From Streptomyces qinglanensis (GTDB lineage: Bacteria > Actinomycetota > Actinomycetes > Streptomycetales > Streptomycetaceae), in the NCBI RefSeq assembly GCF_900111245.1, contig NZ_FOGO01000001.1, positions 806,001-870,000 of the forward strand: a stretch of DNA of 64,000 bases. The letters run 5' to 3'. Positions 63,598 through 64,000 of the stretch are shown here, piece by piece (position 1 is the first letter of the stretch; every line of letters starts with the position of its first letter). A program made the translations under genes and the position numbers. The notes below the pieces were generated by a model. The model saw nothing but the letters and a program-made list of their open reading frames with translations. It was not told where the DNA came from and made no database searches.

Positions 63598-64000
63598 ATG
63601 CGGATCGGGGAACTGGCCGAACGCGCCGGCACGACCACCCGGACCCTGCGCTACTACGAGGCGCGGGGCCTGCTGGCCGCGGCCAGGGACGCGCACGGGT
63701 ACCGCACGTTCGGCGAGGAGGACCTGCGGCTGCTGCGGCAGATCAGGACGCTGCGGGAGAACGGGTTCGAGCTGGAGGAGACCCGGCCGTTCGTCGAGTG
63801 TCTGCGCGCGGGGCACCCGGCGGGCGACTCCTGCCCCGACTCGCTGGAGGTCTACCGGCGCAAACTCGCCGAACTGGACGCGTGCATCGCCGAGCTGCGC
63901 ACCGTGCGGGAGGAGGTCGGCGCACGGCTGGCCCGTGCCGAGATCGAAGCGGCGGCGGCGCACGCCCCCGCGCCCCGGTGCGCGCTGGCCCCCTCCGAGC
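63598..64000 (+). CDS. MerR family regulator, truncated by window end
   Basis: First 134 residues. MRIGELAERAGTTTRTLRYYEARGLL is a textbook MerR helix-turn-helix, and HGYRTFGEEDLRLLRQIRTLRE the wing and second motif. Two cysteines (ECLRAGHPAGDSC) lie 10 residues apart near residues 67-77 in a region where some MerR proteins hold metal or redox centres; whether they bind anything is unknown. ATG with GGAGAGGAG. No stop codon is reached in the window. Confidence 0.93.
   Translation, partial: MRIGELAERAGTTTRTLRYYEARGLLAAARDAHGYRTFGEEDLRLLRQIRTLRENGFELEETRPFVECLRAGHPAGDSCPDSLEVYRRKLAELDACIAELRTVREEVGARLARAEIEAAAAHAPAPRCALAPSE

Overview
The window is high-GC actinobacterial chromosome, almost certainly a Streptomyces. 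Support comes from the codon bias, the fasR-fabD-fabH-acpP-fabF fatty-acid operon in the order known from Streptomyces coelicolor, a homodimeric AceE-type pyruvate dehydrogenase, an Hrd-type sigma factor next to dnaG, DUF3052/DUF3145/DUF4429/DUF1023 genes typical of actinomycetes, GTG/TTG starts, and many leaderless promoters. Most of it reads as conserved core chromosome. No phage, transposon, CRISPR array or biosynthetic gene cluster was seen.

Layout, left part. 1-638 is the Pro-rich C-terminus of a truncated gene. 870-4352 is a tellurium-resistance-type cluster on the minus strand (TerA-like, TerC-like DUF475, two TerD), followed by an AhpE-type peroxiredoxin and DUF3052. aceE (6189-8936) is divergent from these. 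A secreted I36-type inhibitor and a divergent TetR/MFS drug-export pair follow. 12597-18550 holds two paralogous secreted DUF1023 hydrolases that bracket an operon of DUF4429 protein, histidine kinase and response regulator. Next come a MerR regulator divergent from a beta-lactamase-like hydrolase, a pirin, and the fatty-acid operon (21243-26199), which ends in a 20-bp-stem terminator.

Layout, middle. 26343-33556 is a run of small oxidoreductases, regulators and stress genes: a 6PGDH-type dehydrogenase, DUF3145, an SGNH lipoprotein, Ohr, an MDR reductase divergent from MarR, a TetR divergent from a cupin, and a DHFR-like protein. 33948-35954 is a divergent Ku / LigD-polymerase NHEJ pair. Two tRNA genes (Asn-GTT and a CAT-anticodon tRNA) follow. 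After them come a small HTH gene coupled to a Clp_N-only protein, and twin secreted four-cysteine proteins of unknown family. A PLP aminotransferase then lies divergent from a FGGY kinase.

Layout, right part. 42819-46566 encodes a heterodimeric ABC exporter with one degenerate ATP site. A trypsin-like protease, an HrdA-like sigma factor, DnaG, a PoxB-type ThDP enzyme, a ferredoxin-reductase-like flavoprotein, dGTPase and CutA lie on the minus strand. Then come VOC, two AraC regulators, an NmrA-like protein, a cupin, AroQ, an SDR translationally coupled to an orphan response regulator, an LppU-like membrane protein and a truncated MerR.

The clearest window-wide pattern is leaderless transcription: at 13 genes a TANNNT hexamer sits exactly 6 or 7 nt before ATG/GTG with no ribosome binding site. 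Two MerR genes carry dyad operators between -35 and -10 boxes 19 bp apart. Several unusually long perfect palindromes are present, one of them in a divergent promoter region rather than at a gene end. The least described gene sets are the twin four-cysteine proteins, the HTH/Clp_N pair, and the DUF1023-bracketed two-component locus.
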